Shown piece after piece: positions 18,923 to 28,220 of a DNA stretch of 64,000 nucleotides (position 1 is its first letter; each line of letters starts with the position of its first letter). The notes under the pieces are model-generated. The model made no database searches. It was not told the DNA's origin and worked only from the letters and a program-made list of their open reading frames with translations. The position numbers and the translations under genes are program-made. The DNA comes from Polaribacter atrinae (GTDB lineage Bacteria > Bacteroidota > Bacteroidia > Flavobacteriales > Flavobacteriaceae): the NCBI RefSeq assembly GCF_038023995.1, contig NZ_CP150660.1:618501-682500 (forward strand), read 5' to 3'.

Positions 18923-20481
18923 TATAATGGAATGTTTGAGTGTTTTTTAGGAGGATTTACATCTTTTTTATTTTGAAGTAATTCTAAAGCTCTAATAATT
19001 CTGAAACGAGTGTTTCTTGGCTCTATAACATCATCTATAAACCCGTATTTTGCAGCCATGTATGGATTGGCAAACTTTGCAGTATATTCGTCTTCTTTTT
19101 TCTGAATATATTCTTGCTTTTCTTCTGCATTTTCAATTTTTCTAATATTAGATCCTTCTAAAACTTCTACGGCTCCTTTAGCGCCCATCACAGCAATTTC
19201 TGCAGTTGGCCACGCATAATTTACATCACCTCTTAACTGCTTACAACTCATTACATCATGCGCACCACCATAAGATTTACGTAAAGTAATGGTTACCTTA
19301 GGCACGGTAGCTTCTCCATAAGCAAATAATAATTTTGCACCGTGTAAAATAATTCCGCCATATTCTTGTCCCGTTCCTGGTAAGAAACCTGGTACATCTA
19401 CCAATGTTACTATTGCAATATTAAAAGCATCACAAAAACGAACAAATCGTGCCGCTTTTCTAGAAGCATCAATATCTAAAACACCAGCATAATACTTTGG
19501 TTGATTGGCAACAATACCAACAGGACGCCCATTAAACCTTGCAAAACCTACACAGATATTTCTTGCATAATTTCTATGTACCTCTGTAAACTCTCCGTTA
19601 TCTGCAAGTATTGAAATTACATCTACAATATCATAAGGTTGATTTGGGTTTTCTGGAATAATTTCATTTAAAGCATCCTCTAATCGATCTATAGGATCAT
19701 TACATGGTAGTATTGGTGCTTCTTCTAAATTATTTGAAGGCAAGTAGCTTAATAGTTTGCGGACTAATAATAAATTTTCTTCATCATTTTCTGCTAAGAA
19801 ATGAGAAACACCTGATCTTGTAGAGTGAATTTTAGCACCACCAAGTTCTTCTGCTGTTACTACCTCACCTGTTACTGTTTGTACCACTTTAGGACCAGTT
19901 ACAAACATATAACTGGTATTCTCTGTCATAATGGTAAAATCTGTTAATGCAGGTGAATAAACTGCTCCCCCAGCACAAGGACCTAAAATTGAAGAAATTT
20001 GAGGAATTACCCCAGAAGCCATAATGTTTCTTTGAAAAATCTCTGCATACCCCGCTAAAGATCTTACTCCTTCTTGAATACGCGCTCCACCAGAATCATT
20101 TAATCCAATAACCGGAACACCAATTTTCATTGCCATATCCATTACTTTGCATATTTTTAATGCATACGTTTCAGATAAAGAACCACCAAAAACCGTAAAA
20201 TCTTGTGCAAACACATACACAATTCTACCGTCTATAGTTCCATGGCCCGTAACAACACCATCAGACAGATAAAGTTGCTTGTCTAATCCAAAAGATTTTG
20301 TTCTGTGTGTCACAAACATATCAAACTCTTCAAAACTATCATCGTCTAAAAGAATATCTATACGTTCACGTGCAGTTAATTTACCTTTAGCATGCTGAGA
20401 ATCGATACGTTTTTCTCCGCCCCCCATTTTAGCTTCCGCTCTTTTTTCAATGAGTTCGTTAATTTTATCTTGATTTGCCAT
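18922..20481 (-). CDS. mmdA: Methylmalonyl-CoA decarboxylase alpha / acyl-CoA carboxyltransferase
   Basis: 519 residues with two crotonase-like carboxyltransferase domains. It moves the carboxyl group between methylmalonyl-CoA and biotin. Seen: [21 protein letters not shown] at the N-terminus (about 20-40), [11 protein letters not shown], the oxyanion-hole glycines [10 protein letters not shown] and [13 protein letters not shown], and in domain 2 [15 protein letters not shown] and [10 protein letters not shown]. The same family includes propionyl-CoA carboxylase beta, but the neighbouring MmdB and anchor subunits, and the lack of a biotin carboxylase gene here, favour the sodium-pump complex. 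It is the second gene of the operon, 25 bases after the epimerase. Confidence 0.94.
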   Translation of the reverse strand: MANQDKINELIEKRAEAKMGGGEKRIDSQHAKGKLTARERIDILLDDDSFEEFDMFVTHRTKSFGLDKQLYLSDGVVTGHGTIDGRIVYVFAQDFTVFGGSLSETYALKICKVMDMAMKIGVPVIGLNDSGGARIQEGVRSLAGYAEIFQRNIMASGVIPQISSILGPCAGGAVYSPALTDFTIMTENTSYMFVTGPKVVQTVTGEVVTAEELGGAKIHSTRSGVSHFLAENDEENLLLVRKLLSYLPSNNLEEAPILPCNDPIDRLEDALNEIIPENPNQPYDIVDVISILADNGEFTEVHRNYARNICVGFARFNGRPVGIVANQPKYYAGVLDIDASRKAARFVRFCDAFNIAIVTLVDVPGFLPGTGQEYGGIILHGAKLLFAYGEATVPKVTITLRKSYGGAHDVMSCKQLRGDVNYAWPTAEIAVMGAKGAVEVLEGSNIRKIENAEEKQEYIQKKEDEYTAKFANPYMAAKYGFIDDVIEPRNTRFRIIRALELLQNKKDVNPPKKHSNIPL

Positions 20482-20506
20482 TTTTATATAAGTATTTTCT
20501 TTTAAA

Positions 20507-20911
20507 TTATTCTTTAGAACAAAGTTCTGTAAGTACTCCTAGTGTAGATTTTGGATGTAAGAACCCAATATTTAATCCTTCTGCCCCTTTTCTAGAAACT
20601 TTATCTACAAGTCTAACACCACGTTCTTCTGCTGTTTTTAGAGCTTCTGTTGCATTGGGAACAGCAAAAGCTATGTGATGAATACCTTGCCCTTTTTTCT
20701 CTATAAATTTACCTATTGGGCCGTCTGGAGAAGTACTTTCTAATAATTCAATTTTTGTATTACCCACCAAAAAAAAGGCTGTCTTCACTTTCTGATCGAC
20801 AACCTCTTCTATTGAATAACATTTTAAACCTAAAACTTCTTCATAATATTTTATTGATACTTCTAAATTCTCAACAGCAATACCTAAATGCTCTATATGT
20901 GAAATATTCAT
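20507..20911 (-). CDS. mce: Methylmalonyl-CoA epimerase
   Basis: 134 residues of the vicinal-oxygen-chelate family, interconverting (R)- and (S)-methylmalonyl-CoA, the step needed between the mutase and the decarboxylase. Metal ligands fit [13 protein letters not shown] (His near 7), GIHHIAFAV (His near 84) and a C-terminal Glu in LTELCSKE. It opens the operon, with TAAATTTG (20941 to 20934, minus strand) as -7 element 23 bases upstream of the ATG. Confidence 0.95.
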   Translation of the reverse strand: MNISHIEHLGIAVENLEVSIKYYEEVLGLKCYSIEEVVDQKVKTAFFLVGNTKIELLESTSPDGPIGKFIEKKGQGIHHIAFAVPNATEALKTAEERGVRLVDKVSRKGAEGLNIGFLHPKSTLGVLTELCSKE

Positions 20912-20933
20912 AACTTCGATGTTTTAATTTCCT

Positions 20934-20941
20934 CAAATTTA
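20934..20941 (-). promoter_or_regulatory. -7 element of the methylmalonyl-CoA operon
   Basis: TAAATTTG on the minus strand, a full match, giving a leader of about 20 bases before mce. Confidence 0.65.
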
Positions 20942-21118
20942 GCTCACATATTGATTTTATTCTATGATAGTTGTCATGTTATTAGACATTTAAAAGAAGT
21001 GCTTTATTTTAAGTAAATGAAAAGTGTTGAATATTTTTTTTGCTATTTAACTGTATTTAAAATATTTACATATAACTTAACGAATGCTACATTGTTTCAA
21101 AAAATAAAAGTTATCATT

Positions 21119-21394
21119 TTATTTTTTGATAATTCTTGGAAATAAATCGAAAGGAAAAATTTTCTCTTTTACCTCCTTCTCTCCATAAACCTGAAACGTG
21201 ATTCCGAGATTAAAAAAAGAATCTTTTGCTTTTTTATTTAAACGATCAAACTCTGAAACAGAATAGGATCCAAATAAATTATACAATGTTTTATAAACTT
21301 CTCTTATTTCATCATTCTTATTAAAGAGCTCATCATAAAATCTAGAATCTAATTCGTAAGTTGAAAATAGCGGTAGTGTTGTAGTTTTTTTCAA
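21119..21394 (-). pseudogene. N-terminal fragment of a circularly permuted ATP-grasp protein
   Basis: 91 residues beginning at a TTG. The segments STYELDSRFYDELF, SFFNLGITFQVYGE and KIFPFDLFPRII match, from memory of the family, the first 90 residues of the circularly permuted type 2 ATP-grasp proteins (about 480 residues). The frame stops right after FPRIIKK, and the next 200 bases contain no continuation in any minus-strand frame that I can find. These proteins normally sit with an alpha-E protein and a transglutaminase; a lone transglutaminase gene lies at 60832. It is best read as a truncated remnant, though a small functional protein cannot be excluded. Confidence 0.7.
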
Positions 21395-21861
21395 ATCTTA
21401 TAATTTTTAGTAAATATAAATTAGTTTTATGAAAATGTCAATAATTTTTAAAATATGTTACGATTATTGTAATAGTAATTTTATTTCATTTATTTTTTTA
21501 CATTAATAACAATAAATTCACACCAAATCTTTAATAAATCAATTATAAAGATATAGTTGATATACATTTATTTGTTAAAAAGACGAAAACAATGGTAAAA
21601 TCTATAAATAACAACAATAAAAGAGTTTTTTTTAATTAAAAAACCTGCATTTAGGTACTTTCTTAAAATTCTTACAAAAGATAGCGTTTATTCTCTTAAA
21701 AGATTGAAAAAGTTTGTTATTAAAAAAATAACTTTTTAATAATAATCATTAAATAAAAAGTAAAACACTATTTCACAACAAGTTAACCAAAATTTTAATT
21801 GCTGTTTGTAATTTTAAATAAAATACTAATTATTAACTGTTTCATATTTTTTTGATTCTAC
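21395..21861. other. Gene-free AT-rich interval
   Basis: About 470 bases, very rich in A and T, with many poly-A/T runs. No credible gene, strong hairpin or recognised RNA was seen; a 15-codon frame at 21593 has no support. The right end holds the promoter of the EamA gene. Confidence 0.6.
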
Positions 21862-21869
21862 TATCTTCG
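21862..21869 (+). promoter_or_regulatory. Probable -7 element of the EamA transporter gene
   Basis: TATCTTCG, one base off TAnnTTTG, 8 bases before the ATG at 21878. Confidence 0.5.
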
Positions 21870-21877
21870 CGCGCATT

Positions 21878-22777
21878 ATGTGGATGTACTTAGGACTTTT
21901 AGCTGCTTTATTTTTAGGATTACACAATTTATGTAAAAAACATGCCGTACAAGGCAATGAAGTTTTCCCTGTATTGTTGGGAACAATTTCTGCTGGTTTT
22001 CTGTTGATACTTCCCTTCTATTTGGGATCTATTTGGAATCCAGATTATATGCAAAAGATAGGATTTTATATAACAAGTATTCCTTGGACTACTCATGGTT
22101 TTATTTTTATAAAATCGATGATAATGGCTGCTTCTTGGGTTTTAGCTTATCAGGCTTTAAAGCATTTACCTATTACTATTGTAACCCCAATTAGATCTGC
22201 AGGCCCTTTTTTCACGTTTATAGGTGCTATTTTTATTTATCAAGAAAAACCAAATCCACTGCAATGGGTTGGTTTCTTTCTTATTATCTTTTCTGTTCTA
22301 CTATATTCTAAAATTGGAAAAAAGGAAGGCATTAACTTTAAAAGAAATAAATGGATTTTTGCCATTATCGGAGCAACCTTTTTAGGAGCTTCTAGTGGTT
22401 TGTATGATAAATTTTTGATTCAGAACTTAAGCTTAAACCCACAAACATTACAATTTTGGTTTTGCTTCTACACCATTCTAATTTTATTAATAATTTTATC
22501 TATTACTTGGTTTCCTTATGCTGATAAAAGAAAAGCTTTTAAATTTAGATGGTCTATACCCGCAGTGGGAATTTTATTACAAACAGCAGACTACTTTTAT
22601 TTTAAAGCTTTACAAGATCCTGATGCATTAATTATGTTATTATCGGCCATCAAAAGAAGTCAGATTTTAATTGCAGTTGTAGTTGGTGGATTGCTATTTA
22701 AAGAACAAAATAAACGTAAAAAGTTGGTTCCTTTATTCGGTATTCTATTAGGTGTATTTTTAATATTATATTCTTAA
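21878..22777 (+). CDS. EamA-family (drug/metabolite) transporter
   Basis: 299 residues with ten hydrophobic segments arranged as two repeats of five, the EamA/DMT fold of inner-membrane exporters and importers of small metabolites. The first repeat ends near 140 and the charged linker SKIGKKEGINFKRNKW (about 146-161) separates the halves. IVTPIRSAGPFFTFIGAIF corresponds to the conserved fourth segment of each EamA unit. Substrate cannot be told. It is a single-gene unit facing the fructokinase operon. Confidence 0.88.
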   Translation: MWMYLGLLAALFLGLHNLCKKHAVQGNEVFPVLLGTISAGFLLILPFYLGSIWNPDYMQKIGFYITSIPWTTHGFIFIKSMIMAASWVLAYQALKHLPITIVTPIRSAGPFFTFIGAIFIYQEKPNPLQWVGFFLIIFSVLLYSKIGKKEGINFKRNKWIFAIIGATFLGASSGLYDKFLIQNLSLNPQTLQFWFCFYTILILLIILSITWFPYADKRKAFKFRWSIPAVGILLQTADYFYFKALQDPDALIMLLSAIKRSQILIAVVVGGLLFKEQNKRKKLVPLFGILLGVFLILYS

Positions 22778-22779
22778 AC

Positions 22780-22822
22780 AAAAAAGAGGCTGTCTAAAAA
22801 GATATTCTTTTTAGACAGCCTC
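22780..22822 (-). terminator. Terminator of the hexitol operon
   Basis: Perfect 15-base arms GAGGCTGTCTAAAAA and complement, 7-base loop, then six T on the minus strand. It also forms a hairpin for the convergent EamA transcript. Confidence 0.88.
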
Positions 22823-22853
22823 TGGCTAATACTAATTATGTACAACGTTGCTT

Positions 22854-23744
22854 TTAAACAGTCTTTTGTGCAATAAAGTTTAAAATATCACTTTCTTTAA
22901 TTTCAGGATTTGCGCCTTCACTACTTGCAACAATGGCACCTACAGCACAAGCAAAATCTAACGCTTCTTGAGGTGCAACCTCTTTTAATAATTTATTTAT
23001 TAAAGAAGCTAAAAAAGAATCTCCAGCACCAACTGTATCTTTAACTTCTATTGAATAACCACTATTATAATAGAAATTGTCATTATAATAAAGTATCGCA
23101 CCAGCACTACCTTTTGTAACACAAATAGATTTAGTGTCTGTAGCTTCTGCTATAAATTGAATATTTTTTTCTAATGAATTTGATGAAAAATTTAATCCTT
23201 TTGAAATTTCAAAAATTTCATCATCATTAAATTTAATAAAATTAGCTTCCTTCATTAAATAACTTAAACCATCTATATTATAATAAGGTGCTCTAAGATT
23301 AACATCAAAAATTTTATAGTTTGCTATTTTTAAAAGTTCATACAGGGTATTTCTAGATACTTTATCTCTAGCCACCAAACTACCAAAAACAAAAGCATCT
23401 GACACTTTAACTATTTTCTTTGCACTTTCTGTCAATTCAATTTGATCCCAAGCCCTAGGGAACATAATATCATAAGAAGCACAACCTTTATCATCTAGTA
23501 TTACTTTAACTTTTCCTGTTTTTAGATTTTCATCTACTTGTAAGGCTACTTTATTAACGTTATTTTCCTTAATAAAATCCTTAATTTTTTGACCGTTATC
23601 ATCTGCTCCAACCCTAGTAATTATATATACATTATTATCTAAAGATTGTAATCTTACTGCAACGTTTAAAGGAGCTCCTCCTATTTTTTTGTGCGTTGGA
23701 AACACGTCCAAAAGCACTTCGCCAAAACATGTAATATTTGCCAT
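22854..23744 (-). CDS. Fructokinase (PfkB family)
   Basis: 296 residues. PfkB carbohydrate kinase with the N-terminal CFGEVLLDVFP and KIGGAPLNVAV sugar-binding segment and signature 2 DTVGAGDSF (236-244), in which D242 is the catalytic base. These features match bacterial fructokinases that make fructose-6-phosphate. It begins immediately after the mannitol dehydrogenase stop (23745/23744), so the pair would take mannitol to fructose and then to fructose-6-phosphate. Last gene of the operon. Confidence 0.92.
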   Translation of the reverse strand: MANITCFGEVLLDVFPTHKKIGGAPLNVAVRLQSLDNNVYIITRVGADDNGQKIKDFIKENNVNKVALQVDENLKTGKVKVILDDKGCASYDIMFPRAWDQIELTESAKKIVKVSDAFVFGSLVARDKVSRNTLYELLKIANYKIFDVNLRAPYYNIDGLSYLMKEANFIKFNDDEIFEISKGLNFSSNSLEKNIQFIAEATDTKSICVTKGSAGAILYYNDNFYYNSGYSIEVKDTVGAGDSFLASLINKLLKEVAPQEALDFACAVGAIVASSEGANPEIKESDILNFIAQKTV

Positions 23745-25244
23745 CTAAATTTTATTTAAAACTGTACTATTTATATCTTTTACCGATTTTTCTATACCAT
23801 TTTTAACAATATTTTGATATGCATCGGTATAAGCTTCTAAAAATATCTTAGAGTTTTTAAGTTGCCCAAAAATAGATTCTATTTCTAAAAAAGGGGCAGG
23901 GTTATTTCTTGATAAAATTGCTTTTTCAGTTAAAATTGCTTCCATAGCGTCTTTTATCATTAATTGCGAACCATTCTCATTTACTCCAACACTATATATT
24001 GCAAAAGCAGCAATGATAAAAGCGGCATGGTTTATTGTTCTATTATTCTCTAATTGCGCATAAACCGTTGGTAAAATAAAAATTGGAATTTTAGCTGAAC
24101 TCTCAGAACAAATTCTTTCAATTTGATCTTTTATGTAAATGTTTCCAAATCTTTGGATTAATGAAAACTTATAATTTTTTAAGTTTACACCTTCTAAATC
24201 TCCTAAAGTTGGTGTTACTTCATTCCCCATATATATTCTTAAAAAAGAACTGATATCAGCGTCATTTGCTGCTTCATCAATAGTTGAATATCCATATAAT
24301 GCGCCTAAAATTCCTAATACAGAATGACCTGCATTCAGTAAACTTAATTTCATTTTTTCATACGGTACTACATCTTTTACAAACTGAGCACCAACAGTTT
24401 CCCAAGCAGGTCTTCCTGCAGCAAAATTATCTTCGATAACCCATTGTTTAAAAGGTTCACAAACTACTGGCCAACCATCATCAATACCTGAAGTTTCTTT
24501 TAATTTTTCGATATCTAATGCTGATGTTGCTGGCGTAATTCTATCGACCATTGCATTCGGAAACGAAACGTTTTCATTAATCCAAGACACTAATGTTGGT
24601 TCAGCAACTTTTACATAACTCAACAACATTTTTTCTGTCATATGCCCATTTCCTTGAATATTATCACAAGATTGAATGGTAACACCTTTTAAACCTTTTT
24701 CTTTTCGTAATTTTAAAGCTTGTGTTAAATATCCAAAAATAGTTTTAGGTGCACTTGGCGTTTCTAAATCGTGCTGAATTAAAGGGTTTTCAAAATTGAA
24801 TTCTCCTGTTGCTTCATTGTAATTATAGCCACCTTCTGTAATTGTTAAACTAATAATTTTAACATCCGGACTAGCCATTTTTTCAATTACTTTTATTGGG
24901 CTTTCAGGTGCATATAAAACTTCTACCATAGAACCGATAATTTGCTTTGTTAACGAACCATCTAATTCTTTTATAATCAACGTATATAAACCGTCTTGTT
25001 CTTTTAGTATGTTATAAATTTTAGTATCAAAATCTAACAATGCAACACCGCAAATACCCCAATCTTTCTGTGCTTCACTTTCTAATAATAAATCCGTATA
25101 AAAAGCTTCATGAGATCTATGAAAGCCACCAATACCAACATGTACAATACCTGTTTTAATTTCGCTTCTATTATAAGTAGGTGAAGTTATTTTAGTACTA
25201 ATTTCTACTAAATTCTTTTGATTTAATTTAATTATATTTTCCAT
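23745..25244 (-). CDS. Mannitol 2-dehydrogenase family polyol dehydrogenase
   Basis: 499 residues of the long-chain mannitol dehydrogenase family (mannitol 2-dehydrogenase, fructuronate and tagaturonate reductases), NAD-dependent and cytoplasmic. Seen: the Rossmann start GIVHVGIGGFHRSHEAFY (about 32-50), TPATSALD, and the active-site block KLSLLNAGHSVLG (about 297-309). Length matches mannitol 2-dehydrogenases. The adjoining fructokinase and the hexitol-phosphatase-like gene across the divergent promoter favour mannitol (or another hexitol such as arabitol/sorbitol) over hexuronates. It lies 8 bases after the interrupted permease gene. Confidence 0.93.
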   Translation of the reverse strand: MENIIKLNQKNLVEISTKITSPTYNRSEIKTGIVHVGIGGFHRSHEAFYTDLLLESEAQKDWGICGVALLDFDTKIYNILKEQDGLYTLIIKELDGSLTKQIIGSMVEVLYAPESPIKVIEKMASPDVKIISLTITEGGYNYNEATGEFNFENPLIQHDLETPSAPKTIFGYLTQALKLRKEKGLKGVTIQSCDNIQGNGHMTEKMLLSYVKVAEPTLVSWINENVSFPNAMVDRITPATSALDIEKLKETSGIDDGWPVVCEPFKQWVIEDNFAAGRPAWETVGAQFVKDVVPYEKMKLSLLNAGHSVLGILGALYGYSTIDEAANDADISSFLRIYMGNEVTPTLGDLEGVNLKNYKFSLIQRFGNIYIKDQIERICSESSAKIPIFILPTVYAQLENNRTINHAAFIIAAFAIYSVGVNENGSQLMIKDAMEAILTEKAILSRNNPAPFLEIESIFGQLKNSKIFLEAYTDAYQNIVKNGIEKSVKDINSTVLNKI

Positions 25245-25252
25245 GATTTTTT

Positions 25253-26968
25253 TTATTTATTTAAAGAATTGCCTCTTCTAAGTGCCCAAATTGATGTTGC
25301 AAAATAAATTACAGTACATACAAATGCGTAAGTATAAAATAGTTCTCTATTTTCTATATATATTTTCTCTGTTTCACTGCCAAATAATACAATACAAGCC
25401 AACACAAGTGTAATTGCTAATACAACTAATGAAATAATTTTTAGCACCTTTGTAAATAGTGAATTATCGACTATGATAACAACTTCTTTTTCGGCCTTCT
25501 TTTCTTGAAATTTTTCTATGTTGATATTTCTTATTCTCTCTTTTTCTTCTTCCTCTGGATATTTATTTTTTGCACCATAACGTCCTGCTAAAAAGGTGTA
25601 AATAAGTATTGTAAAAATCCAAGTTGGTATAAATAAATAATAAAAAGACATTACATTTAACATATTTAAACCAAACCCAAATAACAATCCTAATGCCCAA
25701 GAAGCAATAGCAGGAGTACTAAATGTTAATTTACGGTATTGAGACCAATAACGTGTATATCCTATTTTAGGAAATATTTGATGTTCTGCAAAAACAATAC
25801 TACCAACTGGCACCACTAACAAACCAGCATACGTTAATAGGGGAAGCATTTGAGAAAACACAAACGGAAAACAAGCTACTACCATGGTTACTAAACCAAC
25901 AATTATAGTTGTCTTTTTTCTTGAACTTTTAGTAAAAATAGCTTGTGCAGCTAAACCTGCTCGGTAAAGATTAGCTACAGCGGTGGTCCAACCTGCTACA
26001 ATTACAATTACAAAACCAGACCAACCTAATGCATAATAAGCAACATCTCCTGGATCTAATTCCACAATAGATTTACCGATAATAACAGCAGCACCAGCTC
26101 CCATTATTCCTGCAGAAATCCAAGCAACAAAATGACCAAACATCATTCCTGTACTTGTTGCTAATCCGTAAGATTTCTTTTTCGCAAAACGAAATAAAGC
26201 CATATCAATTAGTCCAAAATGAGTAATTGAATTTGCTGCCCAAGCAAAACCAATTACTTCTAGCAATCCAATACCTGGTTCCCCATCACTGTTAACTCCT
26301 GTCCAAATAGATTGATCTCCTAAATTTATAAGTTCCGTCCATCCACTTGGTAACGTTTCTCCTAAAACATCTAAAGAAAGCGCAGGTAAAAGTATAAATG
26401 CTCCACTAATAAACATCACAAATAACCAAGGTGCACAAATTGCAGAGAATTTAGATACTGCTGTAAAACCATATATAGCAATAGCAACCACCACAATACC
26501 AACAAATAAAACGATTAAAACAAATCAAAGATTTGTTGGATACCAATCTAATTGTGCCGGAATATCAAAAGCAAACCGAACTGCAGTAGATGAAACGGTT
26601 ATCATTGCCGCAGAAATTACCGTAAAAATAACAACGTTTGCCCAATTATAGAGCTTTGTCATAGAATCTCCTGCTATTTTATTAAGATATGTATATAAAC
26701 TCAATCTAGTATCTACAGCAATAGGAGATGCAATTAAAGTCCAACTTAAAACGGCTAATATATTACCAATCAATAAACCTAAAATAATACCTTTAGTAGT
26801 TGCACCTAAAGCTACAAAGGTTGCACCAATTACAAATTCTGTGGCAGCAACATGTTCTGCAGCATATAAACCAGCAAAATGCGTCCAGTTATGAAGTTTG
26901 TTTTTAGCAATTGGTAATTGTTCTATTTCTAAGTTTTCGAACTGCTGGTATTGATTGGGTGTTTCCAT
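25253..26968 (-). pseudogene. NCS1-type (cytosine permease-like) transporter, in-frame stop
   Basis: The minus-strand frame from ATG 26968 reads HNWTHFAGLYAAEHVAATEF and further hydrophobic segments, stops at TGA 26525-26527 after DWYPTNL, and continues in the same frame as FVLIVLFVGIVVVAIAIYGF to 25253. No base shift is needed, so this is a single nonsense codon (TTA to TGA would explain it). The complete protein would have 571 residues and about 12 membrane segments of the nucleobase:cation symporter-1 family, plus a charged C-terminal stretch (EEEEKERIRN) and two last helices. Its place between an outer-membrane protein and mannitol dehydrogenase suggests a hexitol rather than a nucleobase substrate. 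As written it is inactive unless the stop is an error or is suppressed. Confidence 0.85.
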
Positions 26969-27056
26969 GTAATGTTTTTTTTAAAGTTAGTTCTTTTTAA
27001 TTTTAGTTACAATGCGCGGCATGGTAAACTGTAAATATTTAGTAATTATATTGATC

Positions 27057-27916
27057 TTAAAATAACGCTATATCCAATTGAAGCACCATTTTTTCTTGTT
27101 CCGGATTCCACATAGCAGTAACACCAATTGGCAATTTGTAGGTACCTATTTTTACATCTTTGCTTAATGTAGCTCCTACATTTATAATATTTCCTGCATT
27201 ATTGGTATAAAAAGTTTTATCGGTAATAAAAGACCAAGCTCCACCAGCAAAAAGTGATAAACTAGCATCTCGTTTTTGCCATACTTTACTTTGAACTTCA
27301 AAATAATGTGTCCAAGAATTCTTTAAAGAACCATCTGTTTGAATTTCATAATCTCCAGAACCACCATTTACAATGGTTGCCAAATACAATAATGTGTTTG
27401 GTGTAACATTATAACCAAAACTAACATCTACAAAATTATATCCTTGTTTTTTATCATAACTCCAAAATTGTAATTCATCTCCCCTTTCTTCCACTCCTGT
27501 GTAATAATTATGAGATACAGCTTCAATAAAAAAAGCATCAGAAAAGCGATATTTAGTATAAATTGAGACTTCTTTATAATAAGCACTTTCATTTTTACCT
27601 GTTGTATTGTTTTCTACATCTATAGTAGAAAAACTTGCGCCACCCCAAAAACCAAAAGTAAATTTCTTGTTTTTAGAATTGTACTCTATACTCGTAGCAA
27701 TCATTGCTCCTGGATGAACAACACTCCCATGCCATAAGTGCATATTTTTAACATTTGCGCCAACACTAAAAGCCTGATATTATCATTCGTTAAATCGTTT
27801 TGACCAGTTGCGTATTGTGCCGATAATAGTAAAAATAGACAAAGAAGTACTGTTGATATACTTCTCTTATTAATACAATAATTTACCTGTTTCATTTCTT
27901 TCGATAATTGTCTCAT
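27057..27916 (-). pseudogene. Outer-membrane beta-barrel protein of the hexitol locus, frameshifted
   Basis: The start region (27916 or, better, Met at 27895) encodes a signal peptide ending STVLLCLFLLLSAQYATGQ, then DLTNDNI. Here the frame fails: the matching continuation SVGANVKNMHLWHGSVVHPGAM is in the neighbouring frame and runs to 27057. One missing base around 27770-27785 accounts for it. The downstream 230 residues have the alternating hydrophobic pattern and aromatic-rich turns of a small beta barrel (FTFGFWGGASFSTID, VDVSFGYNVTPNTLLYLATIV) and end in a terminal aromatic (LDIALF), as expected for an outer-membrane channel. It would be the first gene of the hexitol operon, taking substrate through the outer membrane. 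Confidence 0.75.
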
Positions 27917-27966
27917 TACTTATATTTTAAATAGTTCTAAATTCTGATGTCAGACCTTTAAAAATA

Positions 27967-27985
27967 AAACGTCATAATGACGTTT
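27967..27985. promoter_or_regulatory. Candidate operator 1 (perfect 9-1-9 palindrome)
   Basis: AAACGTCATAATGACGTTT: nine-base arms and one central base, 50 bases upstream of the operon start. It matches operator 2 at 16 of 19 positions. Confidence 0.75.
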
Positions 27986-28162
27986 GATAGAAAAATGTAA
28001 ATAAAAAACTTTTACAAAAACAAAAAAATACAAAAAAAAATACTCTATATTAGCATTAATATATGTTAAATTGATTTTAAAATCATTAGTTTTGTCAACA
28101 AACCCCTCATTCAAAAGAGTTTTTCAAATATTAAAGAGGAAAGAAATATTTATCAATTATTA

Positions 28163-28181
28163 CACGTAATAATAACGTTTA
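28163..28181. promoter_or_regulatory. Candidate operator 2
   Basis: ACACGTAATAATAACGTTT, 40 bases before the regulator ATG; 16/19 identity to operator 1 with the same spacing of CGT and ACG half-sites. Confidence 0.7.
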
Positions 28182-28220
28182 ATTGAAAAAAAAGATTAAA
28201 TTTACATTATAAAAAAGAAT

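Larger units (their letters stand above)
27917..28220. promoter_or_regulatory. Divergent control region of the hexitol locus
   Basis: A 304-base gap between the catabolic operon (minus) and the regulator/phosphatase pair (plus). It carries two 19-bp palindromes listed separately. No clear TAnnTTTG was found for the minus operon; TAAATTTA at 28197 may be the -7 element of the regulator gene. Confidence 0.6.

Noticed and set aside
16798..20481. Annotation as an ordinary propionyl-CoA carboxylase
   Set aside because: No biotin carboxylase gene is present, while the OadB-type membrane subunit and small anchor are; the sodium-pumping decarboxylase fits better.
21593..21640. 15-codon frame in the gap before the EamA gene
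   Set aside because: Too short, Asn/Lys low complexity, no clear ribosome binding site or conservation evidence.
26525..26527. Selenocysteine at the permease TGA
   Set aside because: No SECIS-like stem was recognised and this permease family has no selenoproteins known to me; a nonsense mutation is simpler.
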